30,550 nucleotides of DNA, taken from NCBI GenBank assembly GCA_937901905.1, contig CALDIF010000015.1:1-30550 (forward strand), written 5' to 3'. The notes under the pieces are model-generated. The model saw nothing but the letters and a program-made list of their open reading frames with translations, was not told the DNA's origin and did no database searches. The stretch's first letter is position 1. Each line of letters opens with the position of its first letter. This DNA is from an uncultured Porphyromonadaceae bacterium. Lineage in GTDB: Bacteria > Bacteroidota > Bacteroidia > Bacteroidales > Muribaculaceae. The position numbers and the translations under genes are program-made. Below, piece by piece: positions 1-8,236 of this stretch.

Positions 1-63
1 GTTCAATGGATAGAATAAAGGATTCCGGTTCCTTCGATTGGGGTTCGACTCCCCATGGGGTTA
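1..63 (+). tRNA. tRNA-Arg (anticodon CCG), 5' end outside the window
   Basis: This is the 3' part of a tRNA. Visible parts are the D-stem halves at 1-4 and 13-16, an anticodon stem at 18-22 paired with 30-34, a 7-base loop with anticodon CCG at 25-27, and a T-arm with a TTCGACT loop closed by TGGGG/CCCCA. The 3' acceptor strand is at 56-62 and the discriminator base A at 63. The anticodon reads the Arg codon CGG. The terminal CCA is not encoded, as in many Bacteroidetes tRNAs. About nine bases of the 5' end, including that side of the acceptor stem, lie before the window. Confidence 0.93.
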
Positions 64-66
64 CAA

Positions 67-116
67 CATTGGAAACAGGCGGTTATGCTTAGGAGCATAA
101 CCGCCTGTTTCCAATG
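67..116. terminator. Perfect 23-bp hairpin, probably a bidirectional terminator
   Basis: Bases 67-89 pair without mismatch with 94-116 around a TAGG loop. The hairpin lies four bases after the tRNA-Arg end and before the 3' end of the converging ispF gene, where a shared terminator is expected. No T-run follows on either strand, so intrinsic termination is inferred from position and stem strength. Confidence 0.6.
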
Positions 117-191
117 AATTGGCGATTTGAATAGAACTCAAACTTTAAAAAATCGGAGTAAATATCAAGTTACAAGGCAAGGTGCTGCACC

Positions 192-665
192 TTATTTGTT
201 GTCGATTAGAACGACAGCATAGGCTGCGATGCCCTCCTCACGCCCCGTGAAGCCGAGTCGCTCGGTAGTGGTCGCCTTGACCGACACATTGTTGCTGCTA
301 CAACCTATCACTCGTGCCAACTCGGCACGCATTGCAGGCACGTGGGGACCGATGCGAGGTTGCTCGGCACAGATGGTTATATCACAGTTGACCATCGTGT
401 AGCCTTGAATTGTCAATAGTTTAACCACGTTACGCAACAAGATACGGCTGTCAATGCCACGATACTGCGGGTCATTGTCAGGAAAATGCTTGCCAATGTC
501 ACCCAAGGCAGCCGCGCCTAACAGCGCGTCGCACAATGCGTGTATCGCCACATCGGCATCGCTATGCCCCAACAATCCCTTGTCGTGTTCCAACTTGACA
601 CCGCACAGCCACAATTCGCGTCCGGCGACCAAGCGGTGTACGTCAAACCCCATTCCGACTCTCAT
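192..665 (-). CDS. ispF: 2-C-methyl-D-erythritol 2,4-cyclodiphosphate synthase
   Basis: The 157-residue product has the usual IspF length. IspF is a zinc-dependent enzyme of the MEP isoprenoid pathway that cyclises CDP-ME 2-phosphate with release of CMP. The metal-site motif DVH gives D8 and H10, and H42 follows in the HSDADVAIHAL segment. The GDIGKHFPDNDP loop and the family signature TTTERLGFTGREEG near the C-terminus are intact. It begins six bases after the upstream skp-like stop codon and is therefore probably the last gene of the bamA/skp transcript. It supplies precursors for the polyprenyl carrier made by UppS in the same cluster. No oddities were seen. Confidence 0.96.
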   Translation of the reverse strand: MRVGMGFDVHRLVAGRELWLCGVKLEHDKGLLGHSDADVAIHALCDALLGAAALGDIGKHFPDNDPQYRGIDSRILLRNVVKLLTIQGYTMVNCDITICAEQPRIGPHVPAMRAELARVIGCSSNNVSVKATTTERLGFTGREEGIAAYAVVLIDNK

Positions 666-671
666 GACACA

Positions 672-1172
672 TCACTTTAAAGAAGACGCGACACTACCTG
701 TAATGTCGACAACCGACGCGCCGGCATAGGCGACGGGAGTTTTACTCACATCAAGCACGAGGTCGATACCCCGCTCGGCGGCGACCGAAGCAATCGCAGC
801 ATCAATAGCCTGGTGTAACGGTGCCAACAAGGCATCGCGACGCACTGTCAAATCGTCTTCGGAAGCACGACGAAAATCTTTGAGTTTATTGTCAAGGTCT
901 TGCAATTCTTTGATGCGCCTATCTCGTATCGTAGCCGGAGTGTCGCCATTCACGGTTTCTTGATAATCGGCATACTTATCGTTGAAATCGCGCTGCATTG
1001 CAGTGTATTCCTGACGATAAGCGTCACTCAAACTCTTTAACTCGGCTTGAGCCGTGGCATACTCGGGCAAACCGTGTAACAAGGTTTCACGATTGACCGT
1101 TGCCACAGTCGTTTGAGCCGTCATGTTCACCCAACCTGCAATCGCTACAAGCAGTAATAAGATACGTTTCAT
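672..1172 (-). CDS. OmpH/Skp-family periplasmic chaperone-like protein (third of three tandem copies)
   Basis: The 166-residue product starts at the Met of MKRILLLLVAIAGW, giving a normal signal peptide cleaved near MTAQ. An open frame extends eight codons further upstream to 1196 but would spoil the signal peptide. The middle (roughly residues 40-115) is rich in charged residues, Gln and Ala, consistent with the coiled-coil arms of Skp. The C-terminal part (IDLVLDVSKTPVAYAG, then a D-I-T motif) matches the small beta domain seen in the two copies upstream. Skp-like proteins hold unfolded outer-membrane proteins in the periplasm. The function of this diverged copy is inferred from family and position downstream of bamA. 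Confidence 0.85.
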   Translation of the reverse strand: MKRILLLLVAIAGWVNMTAQTTVATVNRETLLHGLPEYATAQAELKSLSDAYRQEYTAMQRDFNDKYADYQETVNGDTPATIRDRRIKELQDLDNKLKDFRRASEDDLTVRRDALLAPLHQAIDAAIASVAAERGIDLVLDVSKTPVAYAGASVVDITGSVASSLK

Positions 1173-1279
1173 GTATTTCGGTTTTAGCAACGTCAAACAA
1201 CACTTATTCGCGCCTATTCACACCACTCGGTCAAACCGGCAATCATGGAACAGACGCGAATAAACCGTATTGATTAATA

Positions 1280-1786
1280 TCACTTGATACCCAACTTCGC
1301 TTTCACCTTGGCACTGATGTCCTCGGCACCTACTCCTTGATACACAATAGCCGGTGTGGCGAGGTCAAACACGAAGGTATAACCGCCCTCGGCACCGACA
1401 GCCTGAATGGCCTGTTGCAACTTTTGGCTCACCGGTGCGATGAGTTGCTCTTGCTGGCGTTGCAAGTCCTGCGAAGCAGTTTGCTGGAAGTTCTGTATCT
1501 TCTGGTACAACTCCTCAAGTTCTTGCTGACGACGCTCCTTGATGGCATCGAGTGTATTAGGATCCTTGTCCAATGCTTGGAAGTCGGCGAGGTCCTTTTG
1601 GAATTTGTCTTGCAAATTCTTGAGTTCGGCATCATACTTCTCGGCTGCTGCCTTGAGTGTGTTCTCGGCAGTTGCCTTCTCGGGCATGACATTGAAAATC
1701 TCCTGACTGTTGACGTAGCCGAACTTTTGGGCATTTGCCATGATGGGCAGCGCGACGAGGGCTGCGAGCAATAATTTTTTAATCAT
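1280..1786 (-). CDS. OmpH/Skp-family periplasmic chaperone-like protein (second copy)
   Basis: The 168-residue protein has a signal peptide (MIKKLLLAALVALPIMANAQ), then KFGYVNSQEIFNVMPE, the typical OmpH first strand. A long Lys/Glu/Gln-rich coiled coil spans about residues 40-120, and the C-terminal segment GYTFVFDLATPAIVYQG is typical of the family. It is expected to bind unfolded outer-membrane proteins on their way to BamA. It lies 45 bases after the first skp-like gene and 107 bases before the third. The wider gap below it (1173-1279) holds TTATTCGCG at 1204-1212 and its inverse at 1255-1263, which may form a stem. Confidence 0.92.
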   Translation of the reverse strand: MIKKLLLAALVALPIMANAQKFGYVNSQEIFNVMPEKATAENTLKAAAEKYDAELKNLQDKFQKDLADFQALDKDPNTLDAIKERRQQELEELYQKIQNFQQTASQDLQRQQEQLIAPVSQKLQQAIQAVGAEGGYTFVFDLATPAIVYQGVGAEDISAKVKAKLGIK

Positions 1787-1831
1787 TGTTTCAGTTATTA
1801 TAATAATTAGAATTTTCAGTTAATAACGGGC

Positions 1832-2347
1832 TCATTTGCCGTAACCCAATTTCTCGAGTACTTCATTGCTCACGTCAATGCGAGGCGAAGCAAAGATGAT
1901 ACTTTGAGAACCGGCGCGATCAAAGATGACTTGATAGCCTTTCTCCTCGCTAACCTTCTTCACGGCATTATAGATGTCGTCTTGAATGGGCTTGACCAAA
2001 CTTTGACGTTTCTTGAACAATTCGCCTTGCGGACCGAAGTACTTGTATTGTAACTGCGAGGCTTCCTTCTCCTTGGCGACTATCTCCTCTTCTTTCTTCT
2101 TCTTTTGCTCGTCGGTGAGGAAGACCATGTCGGCTTGGTAGTTCTTATACATCGTGTCTGCCTCCTTCTTGAGGTCATCGACCTCGCGTTGCCAACGTTG
2201 CGACACTTGGTTGAGTTGCTCGCTCGCCATCTCATAGGCAGGAATATTCTTGAGGATGTACTCCATGTCGATGAGAGCGAACTTTTGTGCTCGAGCACCC
2301 AACGTGGCCAATGCAGCCGCTGCAAATATTAATACAATTCTTTTCAT
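1832..2347 (-). CDS. OmpH/Skp-family periplasmic chaperone-like protein (first copy, next to bamA)
   Basis: The 171-residue protein carries a signal peptide (MKRIVLIFAAAALATLGARAQ), then KFALIDMEYILKNIPAYEMA. A highly charged coiled coil includes DEQKKKKEEEIVAKEKEA near residues 75-95. The C-terminal GYQVIFDRAGSQSIIFASPRIDVS segment corresponds to the family's closing strands. It starts 55 bases after the bamA stop on the same strand. The bamA-skp order is widely conserved in Gram-negative bacteria and supports a chaperone role feeding the Bam machinery. The three tandem copies are clearly diverged from each other, so the duplication is not recent. Confidence 0.93.
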   Translation of the reverse strand: MKRIVLIFAAAALATLGARAQKFALIDMEYILKNIPAYEMASEQLNQVSQRWQREVDDLKKEADTMYKNYQADMVFLTDEQKKKKEEEIVAKEKEASQLQYKYFGPQGELFKKRQSLVKPIQDDIYNAVKKVSEEKGYQVIFDRAGSQSIIFASPRIDVSNEVLEKLGYGK

Positions 2348-2402
2348 GTCTATTCGTTTTTAATTGATTTCGATTGATTAGACGATTGTGCACGTCAATG
2401 GT

Positions 2403-5039
2403 TTAAAACTCTTGACCGAGCACGAAGTGGAAGTTGCTGCCGCCTTTACGGCCGAACACACGGTCAAAGCCGTAACCCCAGTCGATACCCATCATACCTA
2501 TCATCGGCAAGAAGATGCGCACACCGGCACCGGCACTGCGCTTGAGGTCAAACGGGTTGAATTGTCCCACACTGGTCCACGCGTTTCCACCCTCGACAAA
2601 CACGAGAGGATATATTGTTGCACTGGTGCTGAGCATTAGTGGGAAGTGTAACTCCACTGCAAATCGGTCGTAAGCGTAACCCTCGTATCCGTAGGGCGTT
2701 AAGGCACCGTTATCGTAGCCACGCAGGGCTATGGTCTCGGTAGCATAGGTGTAACTGCCACTCATGCCGTCGCCTCCCACGTAGAAAGTCTCGAATGGCG
2801 ACTTCAAGTGTTTGTTCCAACTGCCGAGCAAACCGATGTCGGCACGAGTCATCAACACGAGAGTCCAACGTTCACTGCTGTTGAGTGGCGTATAGGTCTT
2901 GGCATTAAACTTGAGTTTCCAATACTCAATCCAACGGTACAGTTCCTTCTTGGACTCGGCAGTACCGGCTTCGCTGAGGGCTTTCCAATCTTTCTTACCG
3001 AACAGGCTTGCCGGTGGCGTAGTATGGAAACTGAGCGAGAACGAACTGCCCTTGCGCGTGTATAGTGGGTTATCAATGCTGTTACGTGCCAAAGTGAAAC
3101 CCAACGTGATTGAATTGGACACACCGTTGTTCATGTAGTAAAGATATTCCCAATTCTTCAAACTGTACCACTGGTAACTGATGTCGGCTGTAAATGTGAA
3201 ATAGTCATCGGGCCATTTGAGACGCTTGCCGAAGCCCACTGTCACACCCACCATCTGCAAGTACTTGTTGGGGTCATAGGCGTTCTCGTAGTAACTGTTG
3301 TCGTAGTAATTGCCGTAGTAACTGTTTAACCCCGAGTAATAGTTGCTCATCATCGAGTTGTAGTAGTTGGCATACTGACTGTTGTAGAAACTCGAGTTGA
3401 TACCTGTCTGCCGGCTATAGAATGCCGACACCTGCAATGAGTTCGGTCGCTTACCGCCAAACCACGGGTCAAGGAACGACACGCTGTAGGCTTGGTAATA
3501 TTTGGCATTTGTCTGGGCGCTGATCGTGAACGTCTGACCGTCACCCTGCGGGATTATGCCTCGATAAGACGACGGGTGGAACAGGTTTTTGATTGAGAAG
3601 TTTGTGAACTTGAGACTCAACTTACCCAAAATACCCGTTTGTCCCCAACCGGCACTGAACTCAATTTGGTCGTTTGCCTTACTCTCAAGATTGAGTATAA
3701 TGTCAACAGTGCCGTTTTCCTCGTTAGGCTCGGGGCGTATATCCATTTTTTCGGGGTCGAAGTGACCGGTTTGAGCGATTTCACGAGCCGAACGCACAAG
3801 GTCTTCCTTGCTGAACAACTCTCCCGGTCGCACACGCAACTCACGACGCACCACTTTCTCGTACAAGCGGTCATTACCGTTAATCACGACTTTATTGATG
3901 CGTGCCTGCTTACCCTCATACATTCTCATTTCAAGCCCGATAGAGTCACCCTCCACCGTTTTTTCCACCGGAATCAACTGGTAGAACAGATACCCTTGAT
4001 TGAGGTACAAGTTGGCAACAGCGTCATCGTCCTCCTGGGTGCGCTTGTTCAACCGTTTTTGATTATACACGTCACCGGGCGCAATGCCAAGCACCTCGTT
4101 CAACACGTTGCTAGGGTATACCGTATTGCCTACCCAATCAATACTGCTGATGTAGTAACGTTTTCCCTCATCGACGGTGATATATACATCAACCGTTTTT
4201 TCATCGTAATTCACCACACTATCGGCAACAATCACAGCATCACGATAACCTTTCTCGTTATACTTGTCAATAATGCGTTGTTTGTCTTCCTCGTAGTCCG
4301 AGCGAACAAACTTTTTTTGACTGAAGAGTTTTATCAGGCTTTTTTTCTCGTTAGTCTTCTTCATTGTACGCTTGAGAGCACGACTGCTCATCACCTCGTT
4401 GCCGGTAAAGTAAATCTTGTGCACCTTGATTTTCTCGTGCTTATCGACCACGACATCTACTATAACCTCGTCTTTGTTGCTCAAGTCGGGACGTTGACGC
4501 ACCGTACATTCGGCTTTTTCGAATCCCTTGTTGGCAAAGAACTTCTCGGTAATCATCTTGATGCGGTCGGCAATATTTGGAGTAATCTGGTTGCCCGGCT
4601 GCAAATTGAGTCGTTGCTGCAAATCTTTCTTCTCGCCCCCCTTCATGCCGATATAATTGACCTGCGAGATGCGAGGTTGTTGCTTAAGATTGAACACGAG
4701 CCACACCTTGTCCTGATAGACTTTCTCAACTTGGATTTGCACCTTGCTGAACAGGCCTTGACGCCAAAAACGTTGCGCTGCGTTCTTGAGGTCTTCACCG
4801 GGTATATTAACACGCTGACCAAGAGCCAAGCCCGAATACCCCAACACGACAAACTCGTCGTAGTTGTCGGCACCCACAACACGCATGCCGGCAATCTCGA
4901 ACTTGCTGGGTACGCCGGTGAAGATCACCTTGGGATTATATATCGTGTCATTGGATGTGGCAGTGAGATTTTGTGCCACAACAGTGTTGCCGGTCAGGGC
5001 GACAGCAAGGACAATTAATGTCTTGAGCCAATTCTTCAT
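2403..5039 (-). CDS. bamA: Outer-membrane protein assembly factor BamA
   Basis: The 878-residue product has a signal peptide (MKNWLKTLIVLAVALTGNTVVAQ), several POTRA repeats over about residues 45-460, and a C-terminal Omp85 barrel ending in Phe (FHFVLGQEF). The barrel contains LRGYDNG, the conserved L6-loop R-G-Y/F motif. BamA folds and inserts beta-barrel proteins into the outer membrane. Residues 549-593 form an unusual Tyr/Asn-rich stretch (14 Tyr in 45 residues) inside the barrel, most likely in a surface loop or strand extension. The length exceeds that of E. coli BamA (about 810), partly because of this insert. It lies between uppS (53-base gap) and the skp-like genes. Confidence 0.97.
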   Translation of the reverse strand: MKNWLKTLIVLAVALTGNTVVAQNLTATSNDTIYNPKVIFTGVPSKFEIAGMRVVGADNYDEFVVLGYSGLALGQRVNIPGEDLKNAAQRFWRQGLFSKVQIQVEKVYQDKVWLVFNLKQQPRISQVNYIGMKGGEKKDLQQRLNLQPGNQITPNIADRIKMITEKFFANKGFEKAECTVRQRPDLSNKDEVIVDVVVDKHEKIKVHKIYFTGNEVMSSRALKRTMKKTNEKKSLIKLFSQKKFVRSDYEEDKQRIIDKYNEKGYRDAVIVADSVVNYDEKTVDVYITVDEGKRYYISSIDWVGNTVYPSNVLNEVLGIAPGDVYNQKRLNKRTQEDDDAVANLYLNQGYLFYQLIPVEKTVEGDSIGLEMRMYEGKQARINKVVINGNDRLYEKVVRRELRVRPGELFSKEDLVRSAREIAQTGHFDPEKMDIRPEPNEENGTVDIILNLESKANDQIEFSAGWGQTGILGKLSLKFTNFSIKNLFHPSSYRGIIPQGDGQTFTISAQTNAKYYQAYSVSFLDPWFGGKRPNSLQVSAFYSRQTGINSSFYNSQYANYYNSMMSNYYSGLNSYYGNYYDNSYYENAYDPNKYLQMVGVTVGFGKRLKWPDDYFTFTADISYQWYSLKNWEYLYYMNNGVSNSITLGFTLARNSIDNPLYTRKGSSFSLSFHTTPPASLFGKKDWKALSEAGTAESKKELYRWIEYWKLKFNAKTYTPLNSSERWTLVLMTRADIGLLGSWNKHLKSPFETFYVGGDGMSGSYTYATETIALRGYDNGALTPYGYEGYAYDRFAVELHFPLMLSTSATIYPLVFVEGGNAWTSVGQFNPFDLKRSAGAGVRIFLPMIGMMGIDWGYGFDRVFGRKGGSNFHFVLGQEF

Positions 5040-5092
5040 TTCTCGTGCAAATTAATGCAAATTATATATTGCCGGTGATGCGTTGCCACGCA

Positions 5093-5848
5093 TCAGGAAT
5101 TACTTTGTTCGGCAACCACTTGGTCGCCTGTTTTACCGTAACGTCGCTGTCGACCTTGATAGTCAACAATGGCATCGTAGAAGTCCTCGCGTGTGAAGTC
5201 GGGCCAATACTTGGGGACAAACACGAGTTCGCTGTAAGCGATCTGCCATAACAGGAAGTTGCTCACACGCACGTCACCGCCGGTGCGTATCATCAAGTCG
5301 GGATCGGGCATATCAACCGTTGCGAGTCGACCTGCAACGGTTTTCTCGTCAATCTCATCAAGCGACAATGTGCCGGCACTGACTTCACGTGCAATGTCAC
5401 GACAAGCGTTCACCAGTTCCCACCTCGCCGAGTAACTCAACGCCAAGCACAACACCAGACCGGTGCAGTGAGCGGTATCTTCAAAACAACGTTGCAGTCG
5501 TTCTCGAGCGAATTGCGGCATTCGGTCAAGATCGCCGATAGCAGTCAAGCGGACATTATTCTTTATCAAGTCGGGGGTTTCACGCTCAATGGAACTCACG
5601 ACAAGGTGCATGAGCATGTCAACCTCGGCTGCCGGACGATTCCAATTCTCGGTGGAAAAGGTGTACAATGTCAAGTACTCCACTCCCACCTCGCTCGCGG
5701 CTTCGGTGATCTCACGCACAGTGGTCACGCCGTTGCGATGTCCCCACGCACGCTCCATGCCGTGTTCGCGAGCCCAACGCCCGTTACCGTCCATTATAAT
5801 CGCCACATGACGCGGCAATCGTTCCTTGTCTATATCGTTGATACTCAT
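5093..5848 (-). CDS. uppS: Isoprenyl transferase (undecaprenyl diphosphate synthase)
   Basis: The 251-residue protein is a cis-prenyltransferase that extends farnesyl diphosphate with isopentenyl diphosphate to make the lipid carrier for cell-wall and surface glycans. HVAIIMDGNGRWA holds the catalytic Asp (D20). GHRNGVTTVREI, TLYTFSTENWNRP and the C-terminal PDPDLMIRTGGDVRVSNFLLWQ block with SELVFVPKYWPDF are all present, so all five conserved regions of the family are intact. It sits between the DUF6089-like gene (30-base gap) and bamA (53-base gap) on the same strand, an arrangement common in Bacteroidales. No oddity was seen. Confidence 0.97.
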   Translation of the reverse strand: MSINDIDKERLPRHVAIIMDGNGRWAREHGMERAWGHRNGVTTVREITEAASEVGVEYLTLYTFSTENWNRPAAEVDMLMHLVVSSIERETPDLIKNNVRLTAIGDLDRMPQFARERLQRCFEDTAHCTGLVLCLALSYSARWELVNACRDIAREVSAGTLSLDEIDEKTVAGRLATVDMPDPDLMIRTGGDVRVSNFLLWQIAYSELVFVPKYWPDFTREDFYDAIVDYQGRQRRYGKTGDQVVAEQSNS

Positions 5849-5878
5849 AACAGATGAGTGCTAAGTAACGTTTCTTGT

Positions 5879-6544
5879 TTATTCCACATAATGACACTTG
5901 ACACATCGTTTACTGAACTCGTAGGTCACAGTGAACAGTGCAAACGAGTGCCACTCGGTGTTCTTTGCAAAACCGTGTTTGATACCCCGCAAGTCCTTCA
6001 AGCCGTCCAAACCGTCGCCGAAGTCTTTTCGCATCGTGAACTCAAAACCGAGATTGAGACGTTCTTTGAGTTTGTACTTCACACCGAGTCCCATGGGCAG
6101 GGTGAGGGAGAAATTGGAAAAGCCTTTTCCGAAACCGCCGGTCACCCCCAATCCAAGTGTCATGTACGGTGTGATGCGCTTGTAGTTCTTGTACCGCGGT
6201 CCGATGCCGAAATGGAAAAAATTAAACTCGGCTGTTGCACACAAATCAACAGCATTGGTCGTGAATGTTATCGGTTGCTCACTGACAAACTTGTTGCCGA
6301 GATCTCGACTGTCACCGCTGAGGCGAGCGTACACCAAGTTGCCCTTGAATGCCCAACGGCTGTTGTGAACGTACCTGAATATGCCGCCTCCGGCAAGCCC
6401 CGGATGCTTATACATATTGCTCTCGTTAAGGTCACCCAAGTAGCCGGCGACGCCCAATGCCGGACCGACATCGTAACGATACTCTTGAGCCGACATCAGT
6501 AATGCGGAAACTGCAAGAATCAATATTGTTACAAGCGATCTCAT
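5879..6544 (-). CDS. DUF6089-like outer-membrane beta-barrel protein
   Basis: The 221-residue product starts at MRSLVTILILAVSALLMSAQ, a clean signal peptide. The frame is open upstream to 6610, but that would overlap the end of the preceding gene and bury the signal. The mature part starts EYRYDVGPALGVAGYLGDLNESN and continues with alternating beta-strand patterns (GPRYKNYKRITPYMTLGLG, GLGVKYKLKERLNLGFEF), which indicates a small outer-membrane barrel. The position directly before uppS matches the gene annotated as DUF6089 in Bacteroidales as I recall it. Its function is unknown, though the location suggests a link to outer-membrane assembly. Confidence 0.82.
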   Translation of the reverse strand: MRSLVTILILAVSALLMSAQEYRYDVGPALGVAGYLGDLNESNMYKHPGLAGGGIFRYVHNSRWAFKGNLVYARLSGDSRDLGNKFVSEQPITFTTNAVDLCATAEFNFFHFGIGPRYKNYKRITPYMTLGLGVTGGFGKGFSNFSLTLPMGLGVKYKLKERLNLGFEFTMRKDFGDGLDGLKDLRGIKHGFAKNTEWHSFALFTVTYEFSKRCVKCHYVE

Positions 6545-6551
6545 TGGACAC

Positions 6552-8057
6552 TCAATAAACGGGACGGAACGACAAGCGATAATACAAGCCCCTGAGCATA
6601 ACCGGCACACCGGCTGAAGTACAGCCCACGACGTAGATACACGGACAATCCCAAGAAGTAATAGGTTTTACCGGTGCAACTCGCCATGGTGCTTTCGATT
6701 GGGTGTCGGTCAGCATGTGAGTTCCGATGAACGCGTCGCCACGAATCAACTGTGATGCGATATCATCGGGCATCTGCAAGGCATTAGAGGCTTTAGCCCA
6801 TGTGATGCCCTTGTCGCTCGACGTGTATACCAACTTGTTGTATGACCCGTCGGCATAACGCCCCCCCACCGCATACAGCACCTCGTTGTACTTGGCGGTG
6901 TAACGCACGGTATTGACTGTTGCGGTATAGTATGGCACCACTGTGACATCGCGCAACGCGGGCAGCGATTGGGAAACAGATGTTGTCAATAAGCCCCACC
7001 TATCGCCGTCGTATGCCCACGTGTTTCCCGTCAGACTTCCGTCGGGCAACATACCACCTGCCAACAGGGCATAGGACGATGTGCTCCACGTGTTGGTCAT
7101 CGTTGTCATGCCCGAACATGCACTGATGGGGAAACCATCCTCCAATTGTGACGGCTTGAAAGTGTCGCGAGCCGGATACTCGACATGATAATAAGCATCG
7201 GCTGTGTAATCACCTGCCATGTGTTCACCTTTTGCCACTCCTACGATGCGTGAGTCGAAGGCTCCGAGGATGCCCGTCCAGCGTTCACCGAGGTCGGTCC
7301 ACGTTTCACCGTCGTCCTCGCTCGAGAGCAATGCTCCACTCATGGCATCGACCGTTTCAAGACCGATGCAATACAACACATTGTCTACAGCCGTGAGATC
7401 GCGCACAGCATTATAACCCGACACCACGTCTTTCACTTGCCACTCGGCATCGTGAAACGTTGCCGAAGCCATCTGCTTAATTCCGTCGGCTGTTGTTGCC
7501 AAAGCAACCACCTTGTCGGTTGTGTGCGCGGCAGTCACCGCCGTTGCAACACCCACGCCGGCGATAGGGAATGTTTTCCACAACACCGAGTCGGGGTTAA
7601 CTTGATGCACGTTGACGTAGATGCTGTAATTGCACGTGTTGGTGCCGTCGGCACTTGTCACGGCGAGATTAACCGGACCTTGCGAAAAATCCAAACTGTC
7701 CTTCATCGACGATGTATATCGTATCGGGTCAGCCACACCGGGCACACTGAACATTGCCGATGACACACTGCTGCCGAAGGTTATTGTCACCAACAACTTG
7801 CTCACGTCGGTGCCTTGCGGTAAGGAATCGACATTGTAAATCAACTTGTTCTCGGTATCAATAGAGAAAAACACCGAGTCAAGATTGATCAACACCTTGG
7901 AATTGGCATTAATCTTGAAGTCACTCACCAACACGGTCGAGGTTGTCGACGTGTAGGACGGTGCTGTGCTGTCATCGTCGCTTTTCTTATTGCAAGAGAT
8001 AGCGAGTAACGCCATAAGCGTCACTGCCACTATTGCTATGTTGTAGTAGCGTTTCAT
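6552..8057 (-). CDS. DUF6242-like lipoprotein with a beta-propeller-like region
   Basis: The 501-residue product starts at MKRYYNIAIVAVTLMALLAISC, a lipoprotein signal with lipobox ending in Cys. The frame stays open 30 codons further up, but that extension would bury the signal. An N-terminal all-beta region (about residues 40-160) contains the D-S-(L/V)-F/P repeats typical of Bacteroidales DUF6242. The rest has repeated units such as SSEDDGETWTDLG, YALLAGGMLPDGS, YAVGGRYADGS and YTSSDKGITW, resembling kelch or sialidase-type propeller blades. It is probably anchored in the outer or inner membrane and faces the periplasm or surface. It is the first gene of the cluster leading to bamA, with a promoter about 25 bases before its start. 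Its function is unknown. Confidence 0.8.
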   Translation of the reverse strand: MKRYYNIAIVAVTLMALLAISCNKKSDDDSTAPSYTSTTSTVLVSDFKINANSKVLINLDSVFFSIDTENKLIYNVDSLPQGTDVSKLLVTITFGSSVSSAMFSVPGVADPIRYTSSMKDSLDFSQGPVNLAVTSADGTNTCNYSIYVNVHQVNPDSVLWKTFPIAGVGVATAVTAAHTTDKVVALATTADGIKQMASATFHDAEWQVKDVVSGYNAVRDLTAVDNVLYCIGLETVDAMSGALLSSEDDGETWTDLGERWTGILGAFDSRIVGVAKGEHMAGDYTADAYYHVEYPARDTFKPSQLEDGFPISACSGMTTMTNTWSTSSYALLAGGMLPDGSLTGNTWAYDGDRWGLLTTSVSQSLPALRDVTVVPYYTATVNTVRYTAKYNEVLYAVGGRYADGSYNKLVYTSSDKGITWAKASNALQMPDDIASQLIRGDAFIGTHMLTDTQSKAPWRVAPVKPITSWDCPCIYVVGCTSAGVPVMLRGLYYRLSFRPVY

Positions 8058-8081
8058 CGCGATAAAATCAATTTCAAACCA

Positions 8082-8089
8082 CAAAAGTA
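8082..8089 (-). promoter_or_regulatory. Bacteroidetes -7 element for the DUF6242-uppS-bamA cluster
   Basis: Read on the minus strand, the site is TACTTTTG, an exact match to TAnnTTTG. It lies 24 bases upstream of the lipoprotein start, which would give a short leader. The -33 region is not clear (only CAATG-type sequence about 20 bases upstream). The divergent ABC-F promoter is 136 bases away. Confidence 0.55.
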
Positions 8090-8200
8090 CAAAAAAAATC
8101 TTATCACATTGTCGTTTCACCGTCGGCACGCGCGATTTTAACAACAATTATAAATTATTTCACGCTATTGGCAATAGTGGTGACGATTACACCCCACATG

Positions 8201-8232
8201 ATTGTGCATTTGCGGTAAAAACATTACCTTTG
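8201..8232 (+). promoter_or_regulatory. Promoter of the ABC-F gene, placed almost on its start codon
   Basis: ATTG at 8201-8204 serves as the -33 box. A 20-base spacer follows, then TACCTTTG at 8225-8232, an exact TAnnTTTG -7 box. The start codon is at 8237. With the usual distance from -7 box to start site, transcription begins within a few bases of the ATG, so the mRNA should be leaderless or nearly so. Confidence 0.7.
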
Positions 8233-8236
8233 CATC

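Noticed and set aside
1204..1263. Attenuator between the second and third skp-like genes
   Set aside because: The 9-bp inverted repeat is separated by 42 bases and lacks a T-run. It is mentioned with the gene but is too weak for a separate feature.
3639..5018. 459-codon open frame on the plus strand opposite bamA
   Set aside because: It lies wholly antisense to a clearly coding bamA POTRA region, and its translation shows no domain, signal or family pattern. The open frame follows from codon bias of the real gene.
5858..6502. 214-codon plus-strand frame opposite the DUF6089-like gene
   Set aside because: It is antisense to a barrel protein with a good signal peptide, and its product lacks any recognisable feature.
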